Source: Serinus canaria (Eukaryota > Chordata > Aves > Passeriformes > Fringillidae). Taken from it: a stretch of 64,000 nt of DNA. How positions within the stretch are numbered: position 1 is the first letter of the stretch; the number at the start of each line of letters is the position of its first letter. Positions 13,641 to 25,767 of this stretch are shown in pieces. The position numbers were made by a program, and so were the translations under genes. The stretch covers positions 50,821,174-50,885,173 of the forward strand of contig NC_066315.1 in assembly GCF_022539315.1 (NCBI RefSeq), written 5' to 3'. The notes beneath the pieces were generated by a model. The model was given only the letters and a program-made list of their open reading frames with translations. It was not told the origin of the DNA and made no database searches.

Positions 13641-14063
13641 GAGAAGCTCCCCAAAACCGCAGCAGCCGCTGAAGAAGGCGCGGGCTGCGCCAGCCCCCCG
13701 GCCCCCGCAGGCTCCTGTCATTACACGCAGCGGTGTCTGTCACGCCGCGGCTGCAGCAAGGCGGATCGCCGCAGCCGGGGATGAGCCGGCGCGGATATTA
13801 AAGGAAAGGCAATCCTCTTAGGAGGGCTGGCGGCGGGCGGTGAGGCGAGGCGAGCCGAACCCGCGTTCCCTGCGCGGGCCGGGGCAGCACCGCGGCCACG
13901 CCGGGTGCGGAGCGGTGCCTCCCCCGCGGGCAGCCCCAGGGTCGGGGAGCGACGGCCGCCCGGGGCCTGCGGCAGGTGCCGCCGGCAGCGCCCGTAGCGC
14001 CGCAGCCCCGCGCTCGGGGAGCGAGCGGCCGGCGGGGCCGGGGCAGCGCGGTGAAATGGGTCA

Positions 14064-14073
14064 GTTACGTAAC
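14064..14073. promoter_or_regulatory. PAR-bZIP / NFIL3 (D-box) palindrome
   Basis: GTTACGTAAC matches the RTTAYGTAAY consensus for PAR-bZIP factors (DBP, TEF, HLF) and the repressor NFIL3/E4BP4. It lies in the AMPH CpG island about 175 bp inside intron 1. Binding is not shown by sequence alone. Confidence 0.45.
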
Positions 14074-14247
14074 AGGACCGGCGGCCCCGGCCCCCGCCCG
14101 GCGCCCAGCGGGCACGCAGAGGGGAAGCTGCAGCGGCGGGCGCGGGGGGCGAGCGGAGCCGCATCCTCTCGTGAACCCCGGGCACCACCGCCGCACTCTT
14201 CATCCCCATCCGCCCCTTCCCAGCAGTTCCCCCGCCCCGGAGCGCAC

Positions 14248-14316
14248 CTTCTCCTGGGCGCGGTTGAGGCGTTTCTGGACATTTTTGGCGAAGATGCCGG
14301 TCTTCATGTCGGCCAT
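14248..14316 (-). CDS. AMPH: Amphiphysin, coding exon 1 (partial gene)
   Basis: Twenty-three codons starting at ATG 14,316-14,314 (context gccATGg). They read MADMKTGIFAKN and continue to end ...RAQEK, then a GT donor (gtgcgc) at 14,247. This is the amphiphysin N-terminus, the amphipathic helix 0 and start of the N-BAR domain. In the family that domain binds and bends membranes in clathrin-mediated endocytosis at presynaptic terminals. Compared with the human protein as I know it, residue 4 is Met instead of Ile and the rest is near identical. BIN1 shares this start, but MAD-KTGIFAKNVQKRLNRAQEK and the VPS41 neighbour favour AMPH. All later exons (rest of BAR, CLAP region, SH3) lie left of the window. 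No in-frame stop interrupts the frame for more than 50 codons upstream of the ATG, but I found no upstream in-frame ATG near the exon. Confidence 0.92.
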
Positions 14317-14570
14317 GGCTGGTGGCAGGGATTGGGAGGGTGGGGAGAGAAGGCGGGCGAGGCAGACCCCGGCAGCTACGAGCTGCAGCGGCGAGGCAGG
14401 AATGGAGGATGGAGAGGAGGAGGAGGAGGAAGAGGAGGAGGAGGGCTTTAAAGACACAGCAGGGAGAGGCGTGGCCACCGCCGCCGCCTCAGGTGAGCCG
14501 CGGGCCCGCCGCCTACGTCCATCCCCGGCGCCCGGGGAGGCGGCTGTCGGGACCCCGCAGGGCGGGTAGC
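14317..14570 (-). other. AMPH: Presumed AMPH 5'UTR and core promoter
   Basis: GC-rich sequence directly upstream of the AMPH ATG. It contains a purine run of GGA/AGG units on the plus strand (about 14,404-14,445). In the AMPH frame on the minus strand this would read as a serine run. The frame is open up to and past a GTG at 14,478-14,476, but without an ATG, so I treat it as untranslated. Confidence 0.6.
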
Positions 14571-14599
14571 GTTGTCTTCTGGAGATGAGGCAATTCCTC

Positions 14600-17500
14600 T
14601 AGATAATAAAACATATACCGAAGGGTAATGGGGATGATGATTTCTAGAAGCACAGCTGATGGTTGCGTCCACTACTGACACAAACCTCCTTATACAGCCG
14701 GAGAACCTTAGGCACCTACTTACTCCCCTAGAAGTTTCCACCAAGTCAGAGTCACTCCCAGGTCCAAGCTCCTTTAACACTTTTCACTGGTTTGGGGGCT
14801 GCAGCATCTCGTGCAGTAAATGGGCGCTGCGGTTGAGGGACCTGCACCCCCCAGCTCAGCCTGGACTGGGCTTCCTGGCACAGCCATCAGCTATTCTGGG
14901 GTTACGATGCCCGCGCTGCTGAATGTGCTATATTTGACTTGCCGTTCACCTGCTCTCGACATCCTCCTCCCATCCATTCCTCACTCCTGTCTCAGTGTAG
15001 CAACCAACAGCAGTGAACTGGTTCCAGACTGGTTTCGTGGTTTTGATCTTATTTCTGAAATTACAACTTCAAGTCAAAACTGAAGGGCAGCCTTAACAAA
15101 AATCTCTGTCCTCCCCTGACACTCAAGCATCCCAAAATCTTCTAGGGATCATGCAGCACCAGTCACTCAAGGCTGACAAAATCATCCTTCCTAGATACCA
15201 AGCCCCAGATTCACTCCTGACATTTATTTCTGTTGTTTGCCCAAGTGTGGAGTTCCCTGATAGGAAGAGTAGAAATCCAGCAGCAAACATGGCAAAGCAA
15301 GACAAAGCAAAACACTGGAACTCAACTCTCTTACCTGAGCCTGTATCCTTCTATAGGGAGCTGTCCTAATTTCATAATACTTTTCATTGATTTTTCAAAA
15401 CACAGATCAGAAGATCTACTGTCAAAAGAAAATGTCTCATACATTTAGTCAGTCCAGCTGTGTTTCCTGAGACTATGTATTTCTGACATGTGCTCAGTCC
15501 CACATGTGCCTGACACATTTTCCTGTACTAATAAGAAGTTGATTTAACATGCCAGCTGCAGCAGTAGTAACGTTTAGTAAGAGTAGGTACTTACTTAATT
15601 ATCATGTAAATATTATTTAGAAAGAAAAAAGTAATCAAAGAAAACACAACACAGCAACCAAGGAAATTACTTTGTCTAAAAGGTTACGATAGTGTCTTAC
15701 AATGCTGTTAAACTGGTGAAAGACCAAAACAAAATCTCAGTGTGCATAGGGCTCCCAAATTCTTTGAAGTATTTTTTCACATCTTCAGAGTATCTCTTTG
15801 TGGCCAGTTTGGCTTCGGATTCCACCACTTTAAGAGTGATTTTAAAAAAATAGAAATGAAAAGAGGCGTTCTTAACTGATTACTCATTCATTTTCTTCAC
15901 CAAAGAGTAACAAAGGTAGGAAGTATTGGCAGAACAGAGTGCATTTGGTTTCTTTTGGGTTAGGAGAGGGAGGGAGGAAACTCTCTTGTGCCTTTTAGAT
16001 CCCTGTTGTCTGATAGAGTAGTACAAGCCTCATCACCACGCCCAAAAATTCTTTTTCATGCCAGTGGGTGAGGAAAATGAAGAAGAGTACTTAGACAGCC
16101 AGTCTCTTCCTCCTCAGTCAGTTGATCTGCACTGGCTTTGCCCCATTTAATGGCCTTTGACAACAGCCAGTGCTTTTTCATTGGCTGGTTTATCAATGTG
16201 TGTGTTGCTCTCCATCAAATAGATTTTGGAAAGTAATTATCAGCAAATGATCAGGCTGTTCTCTCCATACTCTCTGTCTGTTGCATATAACATTTATTGT
16301 AATTGATACTTCAGAGAAAATTTCTCCATTAAGATGTGTTTCAAAGCAAATTTTTCTCTGCTTATTGCTCATGCTTTAATCTGAAATAGATGATATTTAA
16401 AAATGAATAATTCTTTACTACAGTTTACCCCATTTTCTCCCTATTTTCTTGTTATTGTTTATTTGGTACTATTGTAAAATGAGATTTCACTTTAGTTTTC
16501 CTCCTGAATAGCAGTCATTCATAGAAAAATGCTCCCAAAGGAGTGGTGATTTTTCAATATAAAATCTTTAAAAGGGAAGGGAGAAAGTAAATATAAGTAC
16601 AGCTGCTATGTCACCACTTTTTCCAGCTGTTTATTCCCATTCAACCAAAATGCTAGTCAGAAAAAGAAGAAATCTGCATAATATCTGGCTCATCAACAAC
16701 ATGGTTTCTCATCACACATTTTGTCACCATAGACCTCACATTGGAGGTAGAAATGAGATGGGACCCTTGTTTCTTCAAGCGTCCTGTCCCTTCTACAACC
16801 ACCTGACCCTTCCTCACAGCACAGCCAGCAGACTCTCACCAGCAGACACTGACTGTCCTCACAACAAACCCTCCTCTCAACTGGCAAACCCACTCTTTTA
16901 TAAAACCCATACTGGACATAGTTGTGACCCATTAAGGGCAAGGCTGTTCCTCCTCTTTGGTAATTGGTACAGCTGCAATTCCTCAGGGGCAAAGTTGCTT
17001 GCAATACATTCTGCAACATTTCTGCTACTCTGATCACTCTTCATTTGTGTAAAGCAGTAAAATTAAAAGATACTGCTCCATAAGAGTTAATGTTACAATA
17101 TTAATGATAGAAAAAATGGGCAGGTATCTTGCAGCCATCTCCATTGCAATAATAATTAAAATACACATATCAACTGCTGCAGAGTAACAAGAGACTTGCA
17201 CCTTTAGAAATAACAGCATGTGGACACTCACAATTCACACTACAGACCTGGCATATAAAAGACATCCCCATTATAAGCACACTACTTTAATATTCAGTGA
17301 AGTGGAAAATTGGAGTGGGAAATGAAACTGCAGGGCAGCCTGGGAGTTGAAGTCACACTGTAGTATGGATTTGGGGAGGCAGAATGTTTAGACAAAAATA
17401 CAAGGCATGATGGGACTAATAGAATAGCAAACATGGGAAAACAATATGAGAAAATGAAAGGTTTTGGCTTACAGGACTTGAATTTTAAATCTTCTTTTAC

Positions 17501-20500
17501 ATGTGACAACTTGGTACTATACTTGTGGTTTAGGTCAGCATGTAATGGGCAGCAAAATTTAGACAGACTAAATTATCTGGGCAGTTTTTGTAGGACTTTC
17601 TGACTTTTGGATGTGAGTCAGAGGGGGCAGAGCTGTCTGTCTCACTGAAAAGGAAAGGAAGGAACACATGCATCAAAAGAAAAATGTTTTCATAAAACAA
17701 ATGTAGTTCTAAAGCCTGTAAAAATATAGGAAAATTTTAATAAACATCCTAAATTAAAACCCATACACATTCTATATTTTAATATTTAGACACTTATTTT
17801 TAATTAAAATTCTTCTTATTGAAGATTTTTTTTTTATTTATTGAAGACAGATTTATATTTTTTTAACATTTTCCTTCCTTACCATACCTTCAGATCAACA
17901 CCTCTCATCCGTTAAAGTGCTAACATATGTTGAACTGGTACTTAAATTCTGGCACAAAACACCTGTTCCATCATGGGGAAGCATTTTATCTGAAAGGTGC
18001 CCTTTGCTTTCAGCTTCATTATTTGAATCTGTATCTGGCTTCACGGAGCTACATACAGGTAGGTGGTGTTCAGCAATGGCCTCACTTTGTTACCCTGGAA
18101 AGTCTGTCCTGCTGACTTCAATCAGCAGATTTCTGGGTTGACATCCCAGGCTCTGAAACTACATAAAATGAGCTTTATATGGGCAAGTATGACTAATGAA
18201 GGGCTGCAGAGCTTGCTGACAGAACAAGCACCAGTGATGTTTCCATAAGAAATTAATTCCATGACATGGATGTCCATGCTGGACTTCTGGGGCAGGAGGT
18301 TATGTTCCTTCCCTCCTCCAAGTCCTCTTCCCTGAAATCACAGGAATTAGATAAATTAACTTCAAATAGAAAAAAAAAAAAAAAAACCAAAAAACTTTTG
18401 GAGAGAGAATTCCTGGAATTACTGCTGCCTTTAGGTGAATCTTTTCAGGTATGAGGCAGTGCAAGTAGAGAAGACATGACAAGAAATCCAAAATCCTTTA
18501 GGACTGGCAGGTGGGCTTAGGACTTTTTACACAGTTGGCGTGACGTCAATAAAATACAAACTTAAGGAAAAGACTTGGGTGATAAGAAGGACAAGATTTC
18601 TTGAGATCCAAGAATGAGTTTCATTATGGACAGAGCTGCAAGGATCCACAGTTCCCTCCCTCCCTCCCTCAGTGAGGTTAACTGGCAATTTGGAACTGTT
18701 GCAAAGGGGTCTGTGCCAAAAAATTGGCTTTCTATTCATCATTTAGATGGCAACAGTGCCTTGATAGGCTGTATACAGTACTGATCCCAGCATTAGCAAT
18801 GAATGCTGATCAAGATACTTTTGCTCTGGTTGGCCTACTCCTGATGCTCTTTGTGATTAAAAGTACAGTGAGCTGCACAGAAGATGAATTTTGGAGAATT
18901 ATACTGATAACATGAGCTGTTCCACCTAAATAGGAAAGACACCCACCACACAATAAGTACCAATCACTTTTAGCCAAAATTCAAGCTCCCTTAATCTATC
19001 TGAGGTCAGCATCAAAAGGTCATTGAAAATTTCTTTTGAAAAATTAGAACTTAAATGTGCTTGGCACATTTTATCTTCTCAGTCAGAAGAACACAGGCCA
19101 GAACCCAAAATATCTTCCTTTTTAACTGTCAGGTAAAAGGGACAGACTTTTTGTAGAACATCCTTTGGATCTTTTCTGAAAGAAAAGTCAGTCTCAGTTA
19201 AAAAGTATATTTGTCCATGTGCAATTTTCCATACCCTTATTTTTCTCTTTCCCATCAAGTATAGTAACAAAATTCCTAATATTGACAGTAATATCTAGAA
19301 ATGCACACCTTTTGGTTTGCATAACAATAAAAATTGATATTGTAACAGTCTCTCTCTTTCTTCATTTTTCTTTAAAGCCATTCCAGCACAATCTTGCCTT
19401 TTTTTGGGGAATGCCTCACCAGTGGTGAGTTTCTCTCTCAGGTTAGGCACTTCTGAGGGAGTCTTGGCATGTATGGCACCAATATGATTCCCTAAGCTAC
19501 TCTTTGCTCATGAATTGGCTGCTTATGGCATCAGCACATATCACATAGCATAATCTAGCCTCTATGTTTTTATTCCTAGTGCTAATACACATTTACACAG
19601 TGCTATTCCTTCCACCACTTATATGGGCTAAAAGGAGGGATGTAGTAAAAATTTGTGCAGTCCTAATACTGAAATTTTTAAAATGTAGAGAAAAGTGACT
19701 AGCTGTATCTATTCTGTGGGTGCCCCTAATTTAGAGAGGCCATGAAAAGATAATATATACATGCAAAATAATGAATACATTTATGTCATCATGACGGTCA
19801 TACATATTTTTTTTTGTTCTTCAAGAAGACAGATGCAAGCTGTGAGTTGATTGTGCTGGTTTAATATCTGACATGTTGTTTTTTAAGTATCAGGAAATTT
19901 TTCTTCCTAGTCAGTTGAAGCTAGACTGTGGAGGTTGGAGCCCTCCCCTCCTGCAGCAGTCCTTCTAGCCTTGACACTCACTGCTTTCAAGGGAGCAATA
20001 ACTTTTTAGAGCAACCAGGGACCTGCTTGCATGGATACAGAAGATGGCTTGCAAAAGCAGCACTGCCCAACTCTTGCTACTAGTCCTAGATGCACCAGGC
20101 CTGTCCCAAAAAGCCATGATCTGCAGGGAATAATGTGACTTCTGGCTACAGGAGAGGTACTTTCATCATGAATATTTTATGACATAGCAAGGAGTTAATC
20201 CAAACTTCAGAAAGGAACCCCTCGAGTGCCTGTCTGGACACTCTGTCAAGTTGTAGGTTCTGCTGCTTTAAATCATGTAGTCAAAAGTCAGGTTTTAAAC
20301 CTATGCATTCTCCAAAGATGATCCCAGGTGTTGATTATCAAGGATCCTTATTCAGCTATCCCCACTCTTCTTTCTCAGTACATTGTTTGCTCCTGATTGA
20401 GTTAGATTTGTCCTGACTTCTCTTACAACAATCCATACGTTTTTTGAAGGAATCCCAAACTGAATTTGATGCCTGTCCTCCATCAGGACTTTGGAAATGC

Positions 20501-21076
20501 CAGCACTTCCCTTATCAAAATTAGGGAGAGCAGCACACTGAAAAGTTGCAACATACATTTCTCTCTACATAAAGAAAATTTATCATTTAGAATGGCTCCA
20601 GCTATTTTATTATTATTCATTCCAGTGGTGTCCTAGACAGATGCTGGAATCCTAGACAGTCTCTGGAATCAGGTAAAATAGTCTTACCTGTAAGTGGCGT
20701 GACTTGCTTAAGAGATTCTTATATAGCTGTAGCTAGTATATTCCTCAGCATGTATGAAAAGTTGTGTTCCACATCTGTTCTTGTTCTGGTGGGGTTTTTT
20801 GTGTGGGTTTTTTGTTGGTTTTTTTTTTTTTAAATTCTTTTTTTGTCTTGTTATTTTTCACCATAAAGGTTTCTGCAGCATTTAAAAGAGCTACAAACAA
20901 ACAGCAGGGATTGGAGGAAATATAGTCTTTGCATCAAGATTACAGCAGAACTTTCTTTGGTCCTCCCCCAGTCTCCATTTCTGATCTGTTTCAACTTATT
21001 GTAAATTATGCATGACAATAAACACTCCACTCATCCAGCGACTGTCTCTAGAAAGAAATTTGAACTATTTCCATCA
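14600..21076. other. Intergenic (upstream of AMPH), no gene recognised
   Basis: AT-rich sequence with only short open frames that have no domain, codon bias or splice partners. Minor features: a perfect CRE palindrome TGACGTCA (18,541-18,548), a poly(A) run of 17 (18,370-18,386), and T-rich stretches near 20,800-20,850. The part at about 19.86-20.3 kb looks moderately GC-richer and could be an old repeat, but I cannot name it. Confidence 0.5.
18541..18548. promoter_or_regulatory. Perfect CRE-like palindrome TGACGTCA
   Basis: A full 8-bp CREB/ATF consensus about 4.2 kb upstream of AMPH. CpG-containing octamers are rare in such AT-rich DNA, but one site alone is weak evidence for an enhancer. 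Confidence 0.3.
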
Positions 21077-21630
21077 TGTCGTGGGGTGACAGCCTTTATC
21101 CCAATATCGTGTGTTGTGTCTGGCCTTTCTTCCCCCCCCACCCCAGCTGTCTTGCTGCGGCGGGGCGGGGAGGGGGGGGGTGAGGGTGACCGGGCACCTC
21201 GGCTTTTGCTTTTGGCTGGCTGGCTGCTGCTGCTTAGCTTGCTGGCTGCTTTTGCTTTTGCTTGCTGCTGCTGCTTAGCTTGGCTGGCTTGGTTTTTTTT
21301 TTGCGCTCTTTTTTTTCCCTTTTCCCTCTTTCTTACCCTCCCCTGAAGATACCGTACCGGCTCCGAACCTGACCTGGGACGTCCAGGACCCCCCGGAGTC
21401 TGCGAGAAGAAGATCAGCACCCTCCACAACACTGCCTGGTTTCTTTTTCTTTTCTTGTGTTGGGGAGTGTTCCTTTGTTACTTGTTATTAAATAGGTTTT
21501 ATTTTCCACTTTGCTCCTCAGAGGAATTCCTTCCCGAACCCGGTATTGGGGGAGGGGTGGTTGGAGGTTTGTTTTTAGGGGACTCCCTTTCGGAGATTTC
21601 CCCTAATTTGTCCTAAACCAGGACACATCA
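21072..21630 (+). mobile_element. Solo LTR with 5-bp target duplication and GCT-rich repeats
   Basis: The LTR is 21,077-21,625 (549 bp), opening TGTCGTGGGG and closing CCAGGACA, with 4-bp inverted termini TGTC/GACA. It is flanked by CATCA on both sides (21,072-21,076 and 21,626-21,630). Inside are a G-rich run (21,162-21,180), a decayed tandem series of GCTGCTGCTTAGCTTG-type units (about 21,205-21,290) and an ATTAAA signal near 21,487. There is no internal viral sequence. The clean termini and duplication suggest a fairly young insertion. Confidence 0.88.
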
Positions 21631-24600
21631 TTAGATGAAGAGACACTTTGGATGCTAACAGTTGCTATAACAGTCACCATAGAAACCAAACTCTTCCTAG
21701 TCCTTGGCATGCAAGACTGATTTTTCTCACACTGTGGGGAAAAGAAGTCTTTAGCTAATAATTTTATGCTAGTCTTATTTTAGAGGCATCTTTTTGCAGC
21801 TTCTTGCAGCTTTTATCAGAGACAGCCTTGGTAAAAATGAAAATTGAATTTCAATACCTTCTCTCTTCCTTTTCCCCTGTTCAAAACAGTGTTGAGAAAT
21901 GTTCACTCATTGCTACTCTTCTCTCTGTTGGATCTCAGAAATGACATACAGAAGATGAGAGAGCTAACTACACAATAATATCTCCTGACTGTAGGTTTCA
22001 AAAATGTGCTTTCAGAAGGAAAGCCTTTGGTAAATCTTAACTACCAATGAATTAATAACTTTAACATATCAATTAATTTTTTTAAACTGCAAATGCCTTT
22101 AGCTGAATGCGTCTTATATAATCAATAATGAATGCATTACTGTGTAAAGAGAGGTCATGGACTTCTTATACTACTCTGTAGTCCCTGAACACCTGTAAAA
22201 CAGGGAAACTAAAATAAAATCTGTCATGTCAAGGGAAATGAGGATCGAGGTTAGAAAGCAGACTGAAGGTTCAGGCAGCTCTTCTTGGTGCTGTTCTAGA
22301 ATAAGGGTTTTCTGTAGATGGGGTAAGGATTTGTAGAAAATACATGAGCAGAACCTGCTGGAATAGTTTTCACTGTGCCCAGCTTTCTCTTCCCCTCAGT
22401 GTGGCTTTGTTCAAACCCATTATTTTAAGAACCATCCTACATTTCTTTTGAAGCAAAAGATATAATCATGTCCCCTTCAAATTCAAGGGAAGAATTTTTG
22501 ATCAAGGTTAGTGGAATAGTAGGTGAGCAATAAATAAATTTAAGAGTGTTAGTAGACTGCCAGTAGTCACTACATCACAGCTGACATGCACCAGTTGACA
22601 TGCACCTTAACAAGGAGAACAAAAGGACTGCTGAGAAATGGTGCAGAGGCAAGGGTCAAAGCAGTGATACACACAAAGCTAACTGTTGCAATATAGTTTG
22701 TATTCTACCTATGAAAAAGTCTTTGAAGCCTTCATCTATTCTGTATATCAAGGGAGAAACAAGTTTCTTCTGATTTTTCTCTACGTGTCTGCGAAAAAAT
22801 ACCCTTCCTTCTGTCAGCTAGTATCTGCTAAAATAAAATCCAAAAGCAACCTTAAAAGTGAAGGGTATTTTTGACAAGGAAGAAGTCTTCTTGGGAAATC
22901 TTTTTTCTCATTACATCACCTCAGACTGGTGTAAAGTTGACTTTGTGTTACTCCACCTTGCTGGCAGCAGAAAGAACTGAACCGAACTGTCTGGAGTTCC
23001 ATTTTGCAGGTAGAAGTCAAGTGCCTGAACCTGCCATGAGACCCATGTTGAGGTGCTCATGGGAAGAAATCCATGGCATGACCAGGCACTTCTGTCCCTT
23101 CAGTTTAAACCCTGGGGCAAAAATAGGATTAAAAACTTGGAGGAAATATTTTAAGAATGTCTTAAGAATTCATGGGAAGGTTAGGGATACAAATTTTCTT
23201 CATGAGGACTAAAGCCGTTAACCGTTCATATTGAGTTTCCCCCAAAATGATCCCTCCAACCTTTGTCAAATAGACTTGGAAGGCCAACATACTCAGACTT
23301 CTGAGTATGTAAAACTTAAAATTCAAGAAATTCCAGCCTGATTGCATATTTTTGGTCTATTTGTAGGATTTCCCTGGGACCGTGGGGAAGTAAAATCTAC
23401 CTAATGCCAAGAGACTCCGCCATAGTCTTCACCATAGCCCTGCAGAGAGCCATACTGGGGCATGAGTTGTTTCAAAGCTGTTTATTAGCTCTGTCAGGGC
23501 AGCCCTATGTGTGCAGGCACCTGCTGAAAATCTGAAAATCCAGGAATGACTGTTGCCACATACTGCAGAACAACTGCCCTCCAGACTGCCGCTTACAGCA
23601 CTCAAGGGGATTTGAGAGACAAGACTTTAAGCAAGTCCCAGACCTCGTACTATCCTTCGCAGGGTAGATGCTCCAAATGCTAGACTATTACTAGACAAGT
23701 CGGTGGTAGCAATCTCACCTCCTGCTCTTCCCACCCAGAGAAGAAAAGTCATGATTTAAGGCATCAGGTGCTGAGTCCTGGTTTCACAAAGACGCCTATC
23801 TACGCCCATGCTCACATGAGAAAAACATCCCGGTATTCAGAATTTCTCAGCAACTAGCAGAAGTGTATCCACAGTCAGAGCTTCTCTGAGGAGCCTGCTT
23901 TCAATCCTCATTCCCAGGTTGGGGCCTTGCATGACCTGAAGGCTGAATATGATGGAGTCCAGCTGCACAATCTGGGCTCAGGTTCTTGAGATGTGAAGAG
24001 ATATTGTGAGAAAGCACATTGGCTAGAGATATGCAAAAGAAGACATCAGGCAAAGACAACTTTGAGCCTAGGGGTAAGCAGCAAATAAGGAAATTTCACT
24101 GGAAAAACTGTGACCTGGAAAGATATTAAATAGAAGGGAAAAACAAGGACTCAGAAAAGCAAAGTGAAGGTTCAGCCCCTCACAAGGTGGAATGGAGGCC
24201 GGTCCTTGGCCTGCTGAGATTCATCCAGTGCTTTATTGGGGTGGTGGCTCAGCAGCTCCCCAGACAATTAGACAATAGTGAACTGTTTTGCTCTTTGTCC
24301 TCTGTGTGTGGGATATTCTGTGTAAACCTTACTATTAGTTTCCATCTGCTTATGGTAAAAGCTGCCTGAACAAAGTGAGGAGTCTGGGCTGCATAGTTGT
24401 TGGGTCTTTTCTCCCTTTTCCCCGCATCAGGGCTCAGGAAATTTCAGAAACTGTCTCAGTCCCTCTAGACCCAACTTTGCAATGCAGTGTAGGATTTGTA
24501 GGACTGAGTGCTGAGGTTTTATTTGCATCTGGGCCTAATGAAAGGTGAGGGCAACATATGGAGATGCAGGATTTTTCAGGGAGAAATGGAACATGATAAA

Positions 24601-25431
24601 GATTAGCAGACGTAGACTGAAGCAGATTGGTGTAATGTAGATTTGAAAAGATATTTTAAGTCATGTTTTATATTATATGACTCATCAATATATTGCTCAA
24701 CATGTAGAATTTACATGACACATTTCCACATGCTTTGAGATATAACTCACACCTTGATCCAAAAATGCTACCAATTCCAGGGCTCTAAATTTAGCCTGTG
24801 GATGTCAGAAGGGCAGTAAGATGGTATCATTTATCATTTAGCACAAACCAACAAAACCTCTCTGCTGACATAATCTTTTGCAACATCGTTAGTTTGGAAA
24901 ATCTCCCCTACGTAAAGAGTTTGGAGAAGGTTAACAGCATTCCACCAGAAAGAGGGAAAAGTTGTCTATGCTATTATTGAAGCATATCACAATGCAATTG
25001 AACATGATCTGCTTTCTATATTGACGATAATTTTTCTAAATAAGATACACAGCTTTGGCACAGTGTGAATATTGTTTTAGAAAAAATTAAAATGAGAGGA
25101 AAATAACTTTCCCAGGGAGTGAAAATTACAGGATCACATGAATGAGCATTAAGAGTGTCAAACCTACTGAGTGATTCCCAAAGCCAAATCAATGCCCTAT
25201 TAATGTTGGTCTCTTTTGTAATCTGAAATGATCAAGGGCAGCCCTTGGTAGAGGACCAGGTGGAATTGCTGACACATTTCATGGTTTTTTAATTTTAGTC
25301 ATAGGGAACTACAAAACTTCTTTGAAGTTCTGGGGCTTCGGGGTCTGTCCCAGTACATAAAAACTTCTGTTTACCTTGAATATGCTTTGGTTTAGGATCT
25401 CATTCTCTGAGGCAGAGGATACATCTATCCA
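21631..25431. other. Intergenic, no gene recognised
   Basis: AT-rich, with a moderately GC-richer stretch at about 23.36-24.5 kb that carries a minus-strand AATAAA near 23,477 and may be an old repeat. The open frames (for example plus 22,871-23,212) have no recognisable domain. Confidence 0.45.
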
Positions 25432-25767
25432 TGCGTCGCCGCAGGCCCCCAGCCAGGCAATGATTAGCATGGACTCCATGATTGCAGAAGGCTGATCCAT
25501 CGCTTTATTATGCTATATCATTTATTAATAAACTCATCACCCCTACAGACAGTCCGATAGAGCTGGATCCAATTGGTCAATCAATCAAAACATCAGCACC
25601 AGTGTCCAATTAAGAAACCACCCTTTGGTAAACAAATCTCCATAGCACAATTCACATGTGCACAACAACAGGTACAGCAAGCGGAGATAAGAATTGATTT
25701 TCAGTCTTTTCTCTGATCTTCTTACAGCCTACCCCAGGAAAATGCCTGGGAAAATTGTCTGCTACTG
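25432..25767 (-). mobile_element. Probable LTR remnant, minus orientation
   Basis: Read on the minus strand, this looks like an avian retroviral LTR. It begins near a decayed 'cagtagcagac' (TG apparently mutated to CA) and passes 'ttttcccaggcattttcctgg'. It has AATAAA-type signals ('attaataaatg', 'cataataaagc') near 25,507-25,530 and ends near 'gcgacgca'. No target-site duplication could be confirmed, so the boundaries are approximate. Confidence 0.5.

Larger units (their letters stand above)
13640..14580. promoter_or_regulatory. AMPH: CpG island / AMPH promoter region
   Basis: About 0.9 kb dense in CpG, embedded in AT-rich DNA and spanning AMPH coding exon 1. It includes a GC box (GGGCGGG, 14,560-14,566), a GGA-rich run (about 14,404-14,445) in the presumed 5'UTR, and a perfect palindrome GTTACGTAAC (14,064-14,073) just inside intron 1. 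I see no convincing TATA box, as is usual for CpG-island promoters with dispersed starts. Transcription should begin somewhere in about 14,330-14,570 and run leftward, but the exact start cannot be read from sequence. Confidence 0.85.

Noticed and set aside
14200..14478. Serine-rich N-terminal extension of amphiphysin as the true start
   Set aside because: The apparent start is GTG. The ATG at 14,316 has good context and matches the known amphiphysin N-terminus.
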